A DNA stretch of 64,000 nucleotides from Arthrobacter ramosus (GTDB taxonomy: Bacteria > Actinomycetota > Actinomycetes > Actinomycetales > Micrococcaceae). Within the stretch, counting starts at the first letter, position 1. Each line of letters begins with the position of its first letter. Position numbers and translations under genes: made by a program. Under the pieces are notes generated by a model. That model did not search any database. It saw nothing but the letters and a program-made list of their open reading frames with translations, and was not told the origin of the DNA. The stretch is taken from positions 2,666,001-2,730,000 of the forward strand of contig NZ_BAAAWN010000001.1 of NCBI RefSeq assembly GCF_039535095.1, in the 5' to 3' direction. Positions 34,379 to 43,148 of this stretch are shown here, in pieces.

Positions 34379-34999
34379 TCAGTTGAGAGTGTTGATGCCG
34401 ACGGCGATGTTGAATCCCGCGCCGTTCCGGGCCAGGCCCATCAGCAGCGGTCCCACCCCTTCCAGCCAGCGGGCCATCTCGAGGCCGCCGGCATCGAGCG
34501 GACGGAGTCCCAGGGACGTGATGAATGCCGACACAATGGCCTTGGCTTCCGCGTCGTCTCCGGCGAAGAGCACGTCCCTCGAGCCGTCCTGAGCTAGGAC
34601 GTGACCGAAAACGGTGTTGAATGCCTTCACGACGTGCGCACTCTCAGGGACGACCTTGGCGATCTCCTGCGCACCGGAAGTACCCTCGGGAGTGACCACT
34701 CTGGTCGCGTCGGCGTTGAACGTATTTGAGATGTCGATGAGGACCTTGCCGGCAAGTGCACTCCCGTACTGGGCAGCGACCTGAGCGGCGTTGGTGTAAG
34801 GCACCGCGAGGACGACGATGTCGCCCGTAGGGACAGCGCCGAACGTCCCGGCCGTGGCCCCGCCGCCGAGGGTGGCGGCCAGGCTCTTGGCCTTGGCCGC
34901 GTCACGCCCGATGAGCTCAACAGTGTTGCCGCCCTTGACCGCGCGAGCGGCTATTGCGTTGGTCATGCCGCCGAGGCCGATGAAACTGATGCTGCCCAT
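34379..34999 (-). CDS. COG2085-type NADPH-dependent F420-reductase-like protein
   Basis: This 206-aa paralogue of the 31127 product has FIGLGGMTNAIAARAVKGGN at residues 6-25, the GDIVVLAVPYTN strand, VLIDISNTFN and KAFNTVFGHVL. ATG at 34999 aligns with the family N-terminus; longer in-frame starts would add 25 unlikely residues. It is transcribed leftward, 50 nt ahead of the epimerase-like gene, so 34999-32722 may be one transcript. Confidence 0.8.
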   Translation of the reverse strand: MGSISFIGLGGMTNAIAARAVKGGNTVELIGRDAAKAKSLAATLGGGATAGTFGAVPTGDIVVLAVPYTNAAQVAAQYGSALAGKVLIDISNTFNADATRVVTPEGTSGAQEIAKVVPESAHVVKAFNTVFGHVLAQDGSRDVLFAGDDAEAKAIVSAFITSLGLRPLDAGGLEMARWLEGVGPLLMGLARNGAGFNIAVGINTLN

Positions 35000-35103
35000 A
35001 GGTGTGTGCTCGCTTTCGCTGATCTGGACCTGGCTTTCTGCGATCAACCGCGGAGCGGCGATCGGGCGGCGCATGTGCGCTCATCCCAGGACAGGAAGCC
35101 GGA

Positions 35104-35149
35104 CTGCTCTAATCGGAGCAGTAGTCCGAATATACGGTGCAGTGCTCCG
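35104..35149. promoter_or_regulatory. Operator-like repeats upstream of the 34999 gene
   Basis: CTGCTC (35104-35109) and GAGCAG (35116-35121) form an inverted repeat; TGCTCCG (35143-35149) pairs with CGGAGCA (35114-35120). The half-site GGAGCA therefore occurs three times about 110-150 nt upstream of the leftward gene. It is a plausible regulator target. Confidence 0.4.
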
Positions 35150-35888
35150 TTAAGCAAGCGCGAGGGGTAGGAGCAACCGTTTTCAAGCCGGACAGGTATC
35201 GCTTGGAAATTGACCTCGCCCGCCAGGCCCGCTCCAACTCACCACACTCGAAGGTCGCTCTCGAGGACAGAGCGACAGGTTCTTCTTTCATGATTGCTTC
35301 AGTCCACTCTGGAGCGAGTCTTGAAAATCTACAGCTTTACAAGACACCACTCTCCGCGTTGGAGCATGGCGACAAGCATCATTTTCGGAAGTCGTCTGCG
35401 CAGCCAACCAAATCTTCGGAAGGGGAACCCTTAGCAGGCGGAAAATGGTCGTTCAGGATGCGTGGCCCAAGATGGGCACGTATAGCTTGCGCTTGGGAAA
35501 GCTACCTTTGCAGGGCCGCAGCTGGCCTCGTTGCGAATCACCTGCAGCGCGGACAACTTGTGAGACAGCACTTTCCGTTCATCGGCCCCGCATCGTAGTC
35601 GTTGAAGAGCAGACTCAGAGAGACATGTACATGACGCGCGTCGGAGTGTGGTCGGGTCTGACGGATCAACCAACCCAGGACCGGCTCTGGAAGAAGAGTC
35701 CGAATCCCACACACCTGGACTCTGTCGACGGATCGTGCGCCGGCCACAGACACCTCCTGAGACATTCCCGCTGAAACCGAAACGTCCTACGACACCCACG
35801 GCCCGGGCCGCAAGGTCACGCTGCCTGCAACAGAGAATTGCAGAAAGCGGCAACGGAAAGGGACCAAAATGAAGGCCCAAAAAGCCGC
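35150..35888. other. Gene-poor stretch
   Basis: No supported gene. Overlapping open frames on both strands, for example 35137-35598, have no ribosome site and no recognisable motif. The composition suggests decayed DNA in the same mosaic region as the repeats that follow. Confidence 0.4.
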
Positions 35889-36020
35889 CCGTGCACAATG
35901 TACACACCCCCTTTGGCCAGACAAACACGGATGAGGGGACGCTGCCCGGTTCGCAGAAGCGGCCATCCGAGGAAGATCCTCGAACGGAATTAGGCTTCGT
36001 CATGTCGTCACCACAACTCC
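35889..36020. repeat. Degenerate repeat, copy D (paired with 29243-29365)
   Basis: It starts with CCGTGCACA-A-TGTACACAC, then CTTTGGCCAGACAAACACG, AGAAGCGGCC and GGCTTCGTCATGTCGT, in the same order as copy C at 29243. It lies 130 nt from repeat B, so boundary-type sequences are clustered here. Confidence 0.4.
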
Positions 36021-36116
36021 TGGCGATGAATGAGTGAGGGCCAACAACTGGCCACCGCGGCGTCAGGCACAGACTGCGGCCAAGGTCAGAGAGACCCGCA
36101 GGGGGTCAATGTCCAC

Positions 36117-36180
36117 ACGTTAAAGCAAAAACCCCTCTGGCGAGGGGGAATGCTGTGCCCGAGGTGGGACTCGAACCGCA
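36117..36180 (-). other. tRNA 3'-end remnant with its own terminator
   Basis: On the minus strand, TTCGAGTCCCACCTCGGGCA (36174-36155) matches a tRNA T-loop, the 3' half of the T-stem and the acceptor strand. Shortly after, CCCCTC-GCCA-GAGGGG-TTTTTG forms a rho-independent terminator. The 5' half of the T-stem and everything before it do not fold as a tRNA. This is therefore only the 3' end kept at an integration site, not a functional tRNA. Confidence 0.6.
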
Positions 36181-36290
36181 TTCCAGGCCCTTGAAAACGG
36201 GAAGTCTCGAAAACATGCCGAGTACGAGCCAGTCCGGCGGCGGTTCGGCCCAGTCCGACGGCAAGAGTGTGCACACTGTGCACACCCCTC
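36153..36290. repeat. tRNA-3'-end-like attachment repeat, copy B
   Basis: It aligns over about 135 nt with 23287-23425 in the same orientation, allowing a few gaps. It contains the better-preserved tRNA end (36155-36174) and a 19-nt palindrome GTGTGCACA-C-TGTGCACAC at 36267-36285. Together the two copies bound about 12.9 kb. Confidence 0.55.
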
Positions 36291-36369
36291 TTTTCACGGA
36301 TTTGATTGAGACGAATGTCCCGCTACGGCAGGTGAAACCCCGTCCGACCGACCGACCGGGCCAAACGTA

Positions 36370-36813
36370 TCAGTTGTCCTGACCGGCCCCTTGCGACATC
36401 CAGTAATCGTTGATCGCCTGAACGGCCTGCTCTTTCGTCATCCGGGCAACATCTCGCTCATCCATTCCAACGGTGCGGGTGAGTTGCCAGACCAGCGCTA
36501 AGGGAATAGCCGAAGCGGGAGGGGCTGCCATTCCGCGGGCCGGCAGTGTCCCGTCATCGACGCATGCCCAAAACTCATCCTCACCGACCTCGAGCTGGTC
36601 TTGGAGAATATGGTTCCAGATCGAACTCGAATACGTGGTGCGATCCACCGGGCGGGAAATCCGGGTCCGCAAGATCCGTCCATCTTGCAGAATCAACCGG
36701 TAGGTCGCGTGATGGCGCACTGGTTTCCCGCGGGCATTCGTCACCAGCTCCCAGCGCTCGGTTAGACAGAACTTATCATGGTCGTACCGTCCGCCCATGC
36801 GTCGGACGCTCAT
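36370..36813 (-). CDS. Probable toxin of a type II toxin-antitoxin pair
   Basis: This 147-aa basic protein (RYDHDKFCLTERWELVTNAR; then HHATYRLILQDGRILRTRIS) has a C-terminal helical tail (MTKEQAVQAINDYWMSQGAG). I recall similar proteins annotated as cytotoxic translational repressors next to Phd-like antitoxins, but I cannot name a Pfam family. It is encoded second and overlaps the antitoxin by 4 nt (ATGA). An N-terminal RelE-like beta fold is plausible; the active site is not identified. Confidence 0.6.
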   Translation of the reverse strand: MSVRRMGGRYDHDKFCLTERWELVTNARGKPVRHHATYRLILQDGRILRTRISRPVDRTTYSSSIWNHILQDQLEVGEDEFWACVDDGTLPARGMAAPPASAIPLALVWQLTRTVGMDERDVARMTKEQAVQAINDYWMSQGAGQDN

Positions 36814-37250
36814 GCCACCGAGCCGGTGAGCCAGGCGATCAATTGCTGATCGGTGGACAGGTCAATGAGCTGAACCAAGGCCCAGTTCTCGCGGTGATTG
36901 GGCGCCGCGTTCAAGTGGTCCTCCCAATCCTCCGCGTAGTCCCGCAAAGCCTCGACAAAGTCCGCCAAGGCTTCAGCCAGGTCCGTGGCCTCAGCGGCAA
37001 AAGGCTGCCCTGGCATGAAGACAGCCCATGCTCCGTCCTCATTCACGACCTGGACATTGGCGACGACCGTCAGTTCCAGATACCGACGCAAGCTCTCTCC
37101 GTTGACGACGGCGGCCGTGGCCCGGTCGGGCCGCCGTATCATGGACAGCCCTCCCCGCTCGCTGGCATCGAGGATCGTCTTCAACGAATCCCGTGCTTGG
37201 GTAAACCCGTAGACGTGTCCACCGACTGTCTCATGTGTGGGGGTGCTCAT
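36810..37250 (-). CDS. Phd/YefM-like antitoxin
   Basis: The 146-aa acidic protein has an N-terminal Phd/YefM-type motif (FTQARDSLKTILDASERGGL, IRRPDRATAAVVNGESLRRY, residues 16-55) that would bind DNA. A longer than usual acidic, helical C-terminus (LAEALADFVEALRDYAEDWE) would wrap the toxin. It precedes the toxin with an ATGA overlap. Direct GTACTTGA repeats at 37272-37292 upstream could be its operator. It sits near repeat B, in keeping with an element-borne module. Confidence 0.68.
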   Translation of the reverse strand: MSTPTHETVGGHVYGFTQARDSLKTILDASERGGLSMIRRPDRATAAVVNGESLRRYLELTVVANVQVVNEDGAWAVFMPGQPFAAEATDLAEALADFVEALRDYAEDWEDHLNAAPNHRENWALVQLIDLSTDQQLIAWLTGSVA

Positions 37251-37387
37251 ATATCAATCATCCGCACGTACATCAAGTACGTCAAGTACTTCTACGTCGC
37301 TTTCCGTTCCGTGGTCGTTACTGGGACCATTTGGTGGCTGATGCCGTAGCAAAATCACCGAAGACTGTTCCCGCGGGGATGACGACG

Positions 37388-38655
37388 TCACTCGCTTGGC
37401 AATTTCCGCGGATCAGGGAACCCGAGCGAGACGTACCCAGGCACCCGCTTGTTCAGCGAAGCTGCCAGGACCGGAGTGGACTCATCATGGTAGTCGTGAA
37501 CGGTCGCCACCGTTTTCCCTGGGTATGGTCGGATGATTCGGCCGGCGTATTGGACCAACCTGCCCTTGAAGGAAATGGGTGCCGCAAGGACCAAGGTATC
37601 CACTCGCCAATGTACGAGCCGGTTCCCGGCACCAGCAGCGGCTCCGGGTCATCGGAGTTGGAAAGACGCTCGACGGCTGCTTGCCGTTCCTTCGCCTTCA
37701 TTGCCCCGGTGAAGACCACCGGCTTCAGACCAGCCGCCTCGAACCGGGACCTGAAGGAATCAAGATGGGCTTTCCAGGTCGTCAGCAAAAGAATTCGCGA
37801 GTTCTGACCGTGAGCCGCCATGACGTCGTCGTAGATTTGCTGCAGACGATCCTCGTTCGCGATCAAGTCCTTGTAAATGGCGGAAATCCCGCCAGGCTCG
37901 CTGGGGTCAGCGCCGCCGTCGTAAGTGTAAGACGTCCGGCGCAGCTTCAAAGCCAGCGTCGGCTCGGCAACCTCCCGCGGGTGGTGCGGCAGCTGCTGCG
38001 GAGCAGGGGACGAGATGGTGTGCGTGATCTTGCCGAGCTGGTGGTAAATCAGTGAGTCCAGTTTGTCACGCCGGTACGGTGTAGCCGTAAGCCCCAACCA
38101 GTACCGTGCCGGGATCTGGTTCATGACGTGGCTGAATGCCGCGGCCGGAACATGGTGGCACTCATCCACGATGACAAAACCGTACCCGGCGGTCAGCTCG
38201 GCGACGTTGCCGCGCCGCGCGAGCGTGGGCAAAAGCGCGACGTCGATGCGTCCGGTTGTCTTTGCCCGCCCGCCACCTATTTGGCCGCACTTTTCATCCA
38301 TGAACTCGCGTACGCGGCTACGCCATTGGTCAGCCAGGGCCTTGCGGTCGACCAGGATCAGCGCGGATACGCCACGACGCGCCATGGCAGCACAGGCGAT
38401 GACCGTCTTGCCAGTACCGGGCGGAGCCACCAAAATGCCTTGCTCCGTGGAAGTAGCGGCATCCATTGCGCCTTGTTGCTCCCCACGGAGAAGGGCTGTG
38501 AACTCGAAACTTTGAGTGGTGCCGGTCGCGCGGTGATCATCAATGCGCAGCGTGCTGCCACTCGATTCGACCAATTGATGCAATAGGGACAACAACCCGC
38601 GAGGCAAAATAAGGTCGCCCTCAAGGGTTTCGTCATAGTGAACAGAAAAAACCAC
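37388..38655 (-). pseudogene. TOTE-type DEAD/DEAH helicase, 5'-truncated and frameshifted
   Basis: The minus-strand frame from 38655 encodes a superfamily-2 helicase. Walker A is LVAPPGTGKTVIACA, then LILVDRKALADQWRSRV, DECH box IVDECHHVPAAAF and GLTATPYRRDKLDSL. These match the helicase half of TOTE conflict-system proteins. After TGSYIGE the expected motif V (GFDCP-like) is missing and the frame changes. DTLVLAAPISFKGRLVQYAG, RIIRPYPG and LGFPDPRKL continue at 37603-37388. About 19 nt appear deleted. The N-terminal primase domain of full-length members is absent, and the 5' end runs straight into the monooxygenase gene. Confidence 0.75.
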
Positions 38656-39738
38656 TTCAAGCTCGGGCTATTCTCGGCAAATTGTTCCGGTGGATTGGCC
38701 GTCACAAAGATTCCCGAGAGATGGGGAGCCACATGGGAGGAAAACCTTCGAATGGCCCGTATCGCCGACCAGGCAGGAATAGATTTCCTCCTGCCCATTG
38801 CGAGATGGATCGGTTATAAGGGCGACACGAATTTTCACGGTTCGGTACTAGAGCCTATTCCGTGGGCTGCCGCGCTGCTGGCCTCAACGGAGCGGATCTC
38901 GGTGTTTTCAACAGTTCACACAGCGTTCAACCATCCATTGGTGACGGCGAAGCAGATTGCCACCCTTGATGCGATCGGCGGTGGCCGCGCTGGCCTGAAT
39001 ATCGTGGCTGGCTGGAACCAGCCCGAGTACGAAACCATGGGCGTGGACATGGCAGAGGCCCATGACGATCGATACGGTTTCGCCCAAGAGTGGTGGGACG
39101 TGGTGCGCCAGGCCTGGCAACAAGAAGGCATCTTCGATTTCGACGGGAAATTCTTCTCACTCAAGCACGTTGAGGCATTGCCGAAGCCCGCGGGAGGCAA
39201 GGTTCCCATTCTTAATGCAGGATCGTCCAATCAAGGCAGGAACTTCGCCGGAAGGAACTCGGACTTCGTCTTCACGGTGGTCGGCGGACCTGAGGACGGG
39301 GCCGAAATTGTTCGCTCCGTGAAAAGCCAGGCCATGGCGAATTACCAGCGGGAGGTGGGTGTTCTAACCCTCAGCCACGTGGTGTGTCGGCCGAGTCACC
39401 AGGAGGCAACGAACTATTTGGCGTATTACGCAGAAGAGAATGCTGATTGGGGCGCGGTGGACTATCTCATGAATCTGCAGGGACTCCACGCGGAGTCCTT
39501 CACCAAGGAAATGTTGGGGACCATGCGGTCCCGTTTTGCCGCAGGCCATGGTTCTTGCCCGCTCGTTGGCACACCTGATGAAGTAGCCGCAGAAATTGCC
39601 CGATTCGCCAAAGCGGGTTTTGACGGAATGACACTGGCATTTGTTGACTACGCCGGCGAGCTTGAGTACTTCGTGCAAGAAGTGCTCCCGCGCTTGGAGA
39701 AGCTGAGTGTTCGCCAACCGGCACTTGCCAGCGTGTAG
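38638..39738 (+). CDS. LLM-class flavin-dependent monooxygenase
   Basis: This 366-aa bacterial-luciferase-like TIM-barrel protein resembles RutA/SsuD/DszA relatives: FGLFSANCSGGLAVTK-type N-terminus, WENLRMARIADQAGIDFLLP, GGGRAGLNIVAGWNQPEYE and LNAGSSNQGRNFAGRNSDFVF. It uses FMNH2 from a separate reductase to oxygenate a small organic substrate. The start is GTG at 38638, 18 nt inside the truncated helicase frame, so the original promoter region seems replaced; transcription would have to come from within the old helicase. No reductase is adjacent. Confidence 0.8.
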   Translation: MNRKNHFKLGLFSANCSGGLAVTKIPERWGATWEENLRMARIADQAGIDFLLPIARWIGYKGDTNFHGSVLEPIPWAAALLASTERISVFSTVHTAFNHPLVTAKQIATLDAIGGGRAGLNIVAGWNQPEYETMGVDMAEAHDDRYGFAQEWWDVVRQAWQQEGIFDFDGKFFSLKHVEALPKPAGGKVPILNAGSSNQGRNFAGRNSDFVFTVVGGPEDGAEIVRSVKSQAMANYQREVGVLTLSHVVCRPSHQEATNYLAYYAEENADWGAVDYLMNLQGLHAESFTKEMLGTMRSRFAAGHGSCPLVGTPDEVAAEIARFAKAGFDGMTLAFVDYAGELEYFVQEVLPRLEKLSVRQPALASV

Positions 39739-39824
39739 GAGCAATGACTATCGTCAAGGACACTCTATATGTCGTGGGGCGGGCACGACCGGGATCAAGG
39801 TCCCTTTCAGGGAAAGGTCAGTAC

Positions 39825-40871
39825 ATGGGCTCAACTGGGGCAACCGACGCTGTTTCACGTCAGCTGTCTGCGGACAGACCCCTTGAAGCACATGCTCTAA
39901 CCCGCAGCACGTCGGCGGCTGTTGTTCGGGACTACGTCAACAGCCTGACGTCGGATGAGCATTTGCTGGTTCCGCATCAGGGACGGGGTATTGACGGAAC
40001 GGTCAACGGTCTGTTGGCTGGCGCCATCAGCCTGGTTTTTGTCTCGTACGGTACGGGAGTAACCATTGTCAGTCCACCCTCGGGTCGCCGGGCACTGCTC
40101 GTCATCCCGCAGGGTCCAATGCTCGTAGAATCCTGCGGGAATCAATGGGTGGCGAATACTCCGTTCGCTTTGAGCTCCCACCATCAGACCAAGATGGTTC
40201 CGGACCCACTGCGCGGAGCTGTGGTTGGCGGTGTAGACGCCGATGTGCTGGAAAGCTATTTGGCGGCTACGTCGAGTCGGGTGCTGGTCAAGCCGGTTTC
40301 CCTTGCCAGCGACGTTCCACTACAGCTCAGCAATCCAAACATGGTTTCGAAAACCTGGTTGGAAGCCTGCCGCCAGTTGGACCAGGGCCTGCCCGGAGAG
40401 TCTGTGACATGGCTGGAAAATATCCTTCTGGCCACCATGTCCGCAGGGCTTGCTCCTTTTCTGGAACAGGCTTTCGCCCCCTTGCCTGGCAACAAGGGGG
40501 CTCCGGCGTACGTCGAGTCGGCCTGCAATTACCTGGAGCAGAATCTGGGAGCAAACGTCCGGATTGACGACGTCGCCTCTGCCGTCGGCATCAGTACAAG
40601 GCAGCTGCATAATGCGTTTCAGGCACACGTCGGCCAGAGTCCCGCTCACGTTCTGCGCGACATGAGGCTGGCGCGTGCACGCCGGATTTTAGAGGGCCAG
40701 GCTGGTCCAGCCACGGCCACCGTCGCGGAAGCCGCCTTCGACGCCGGGTTCTCGCACCTTGGGCGGTTTGCCGCGTATTACAGCGAGAAGTACAAGGAAT
40801 CTCCATCCGCTACGCTCCAAAGACTGCGGGGGCGTCCCCAGACGACGACGGCGGGTCGGTCGAGTGAGTAA
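39825..40871 (+). CDS. AraC-family regulator
   Basis: The 348-aa protein has an N-terminal AraC-binding-like domain of about 230 residues and a C-terminal AraC double HTH (VRIDDVASAVGISTRQLHNA, then TVAEAAFDAGFSHLGRFAAY). ATG at 39825 is favoured by GGGAAAGG upstream; an in-frame start at 39744 exists. It follows the flavin monooxygenase and probably controls it, or acts on the glycosidase gene 100 nt downstream. Confidence 0.82.
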   Translation: MGSTGATDAVSRQLSADRPLEAHALTRSTSAAVVRDYVNSLTSDEHLLVPHQGRGIDGTVNGLLAGAISLVFVSYGTGVTIVSPPSGRRALLVIPQGPMLVESCGNQWVANTPFALSSHHQTKMVPDPLRGAVVGGVDADVLESYLAATSSRVLVKPVSLASDVPLQLSNPNMVSKTWLEACRQLDQGLPGESVTWLENILLATMSAGLAPFLEQAFAPLPGNKGAPAYVESACNYLEQNLGANVRIDDVASAVGISTRQLHNAFQAHVGQSPAHVLRDMRLARARRILEGQAGPATATVAEAAFDAGFSHLGRFAAYYSEKYKESPSATLQRLRGRPQTTTAGRSSE

Positions 40872-40972
40872 TTGAGGGTCATCGGAAGCCCGCTGTAGGG
40901 GGCTCTGGTAAGCCATTCGGGACCGGCGTAGATTCAGATCACGTGACAGGGTGCACTTCAAAGGAGCCTGCG

Positions 40973-43129
40973 GTGGCCGGATGGAACGCAGATAACGCGG
41001 CGGGTCCGGTTGGGCAAGGCGCCGTGACACTCGTAGACGGATCGGCGTTCTGTATCTCACTGCAGAACGGGGATATCTTTCCTCATCACCCTCATGGAGT
41101 TTTCCATCAGGACACCAGGATCCTCTCGCGCTGGTCCCTGAGCGTGAACGGCCAGCCGGTGGAGCCCCTTGGTGCGTGGACGCCCTCGCCGTATCAGGGA
41201 ATGTACGTTGGCAGGGCCGTGGCTACCGACGGCCGGGCGGACAGCCCGCTGACGGTAGAGCGCCGGCGCGAAGTCGGGGTGGGCATGCTTGAGGACATCA
41301 CAATCCAAAACCATGCACCCCAGCCGGCCTCGTGCGACGTCGAGTTGTTTGTAGACACGGACTTCGCAGATCTCTTTGAGGTCAAAGAAGGACGGTTTCA
41401 CCGGCAATGGGAACATACCCGACGGTGCGAGAACGGTTCCGTCATCATGGAGGCCGCTTGGGAGGGTGCGCGGAAGGGCGTGATCATTCGAGCGCCCGGT
41501 GGTGAGGCGGGGCCGGAAGGGCTTGTCTTCCACACCGCAATTCCCGCCCACGGCGAGTGGAGCGTTCGGGTGACCGCCGAGCCGACGCCGGATGCAGGCG
41601 CTCCAGCCCAGCCGCCTGTCCACACAGCGTCAGAAACCGTCTCACCCCAGTTTCAGCGGCAGCAGTCCTGGGATGCAACTATCCCTCCCGTACGAATAGG
41701 GAACGGGTCCCTCGAGCGAACCGTCTATCGCAGTTACGCCGACATCGGTGCTTTGCGCATCGTTGACCCGCAGCATCCCGATCGGATGGTCGTCGCGGCA
41801 GGGGCACCATGGTTCATGGCATTGTTCGGCCGGGATTCCTTGCTGGCCTCGTTCATGGTCATGCCCATCAACGCGCCTTTGGCATTGGGAACGCTGCAAA
41901 CCTTGGCCGAGCGGCAAGGAATTGTGGTTGACCCCCTGACCGAGGAACAGCCTGGACGGATCCTCCACGAGGAGCGGCTCGGAGTCGGGACGGGCTTGGC
42001 ACTGGGTGGTAAGTCGGCATATTACGGCACTGCCGATGCCACTCCCCTGTTCGTTGCCCTGCTCGGTGAAGTGAGCCGGTGGGGCCTTGCTACTGAGGAC
42101 ATCGCCGCGTTGGTACCGCATGCAGACCGCGCCCTGGACTGGATCCGGGATTATGGCGACCGCGACGGCGACGGGTTCGTCGAGTACGAACGCCTCAACG
42201 ATCAGGGCCTGATCAACCAGGGGTGGAAGGATTCCTGGGACGGCATCAACTTCGCCGATGGACGTTTGGCTGAAACGCCTATCGCCTTGTGCGAGGTGCA
42301 GGGCTACGTTTACAGCGCCTACACTGCACGTGCGTGGATGGCGCACGACGCCGGGGACCGGGCGCTGGCGGCCGAACTCCGGGAACGTGCCGAGCTCCTC
42401 AAGAGACGGTTCAACGAACAGTTCTGGCTGCCCGAACGCGGGTACTACGCCATTGCGCTGGACCGGGATAAACGGCCGGTCGACGCCTGCGCCTCGAACA
42501 TGGGTCACTGCCTGTGGACAGGCATCGTGGATGACGACAAGGCCCGTCAGGTTGCTGACCGGCTGATGTCCCCGGAGATGTTCAGCGGGTGGGGCGTACG
42601 CACCCTGGCCACGGACATGGGTGCCTACAATCCGGTCAGCTATCACAACGGCTCAGTGTGGCCACACGATAATGCACTGATCGTCGCGGGACTGCTGCGC
42701 TACGGATTCGTTGAGGAAGCCCAACGGCTTGCCTCCGCACTGATGGAAGCCGCCGAACACACCGATCATAGGTTGCCTGAATTGTTTTGCGGGTACAGCC
42801 GCTCCGACTACCCTCAACCGCTGCCCTATCCAACGGCATGTTCGCCCCAGGCCTGGGCGGCCACCACCCCGATAATGCTGATCCGCAGCCTCTTGCGCTA
42901 CGACGCTCACGTGTCCTTGGGTGGGCTCTGGATTGACCCTGTGCTGCCGGCAGGGTGGGGAGATTTCAACGCCACGAACGTGGACATGGGTGGGTCCCGC
43001 TTCTCCTTCAAGGTCTCAGGCTCCCGTGTGGAAGTGGAGGATCTCCCCGAGGGAATGGTGCTCCACAGGGGCATGCGCCCTTCGCTGGCTGACGTTGACC
43101 AACTGGACAGGCTTCGGCCGGGCGAGTAG
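40973..43129 (+). CDS. Glycogen-debranching-like (amylo-alpha-1,6-glucosidase family) glycosidase
   Basis: The 718-aa cytoplasmic protein has an N-terminal beta-sandwich of the glycogen-debranching N-domain type (LQNGDIFPHHPHGVFHQDTR) up to about residue 230. An (alpha/alpha)6-barrel follows, with GAPWFMALFGRDSLLASFM, GWKDSWDGINFADGRLAE, SYHNGSVWPHDNALI and CSPQAWAATTP. These are the acidic active-site blocks of MGH1/GH15-like enzymes. GTG at 40973 is chosen because AAGGAG lies 6 nt upstream. Actinobacterial members often act on trehalose, glycogen or plant oligosaccharides; substrate undetermined. It converges on the AraC gene at 43149. Confidence 0.82.
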   Translation: MAGWNADNAAGPVGQGAVTLVDGSAFCISLQNGDIFPHHPHGVFHQDTRILSRWSLSVNGQPVEPLGAWTPSPYQGMYVGRAVATDGRADSPLTVERRREVGVGMLEDITIQNHAPQPASCDVELFVDTDFADLFEVKEGRFHRQWEHTRRCENGSVIMEAAWEGARKGVIIRAPGGEAGPEGLVFHTAIPAHGEWSVRVTAEPTPDAGAPAQPPVHTASETVSPQFQRQQSWDATIPPVRIGNGSLERTVYRSYADIGALRIVDPQHPDRMVVAAGAPWFMALFGRDSLLASFMVMPINAPLALGTLQTLAERQGIVVDPLTEEQPGRILHEERLGVGTGLALGGKSAYYGTADATPLFVALLGEVSRWGLATEDIAALVPHADRALDWIRDYGDRDGDGFVEYERLNDQGLINQGWKDSWDGINFADGRLAETPIALCEVQGYVYSAYTARAWMAHDAGDRALAAELRERAELLKRRFNEQFWLPERGYYAIALDRDKRPVDACASNMGHCLWTGIVDDDKARQVADRLMSPEMFSGWGVRTLATDMGAYNPVSYHNGSVWPHDNALIVAGLLRYGFVEEAQRLASALMEAAEHTDHRLPELFCGYSRSDYPQPLPYPTACSPQAWAATTPIMLIRSLLRYDAHVSLGGLWIDPVLPAGWGDFNATNVDMGGSRFSFKVSGSRVEVEDLPEGMVLHRGMRPSLADVDQLDRLRPGE

Positions 43130-43148
43130 CGGATAAGCCCGAGCGAGG

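Noticed and set aside
35137..35598. 153-codon plus-strand frame
   Set aside because: No ribosome site, no motif and erratic composition in a region of decayed DNA.
36155..36180. Possible complete tRNA gene
   Set aside because: Only the T-loop, 3' T-stem and acceptor strand are present; no matching 5' T-stem, anticodon arm or 5' acceptor strand upstream.
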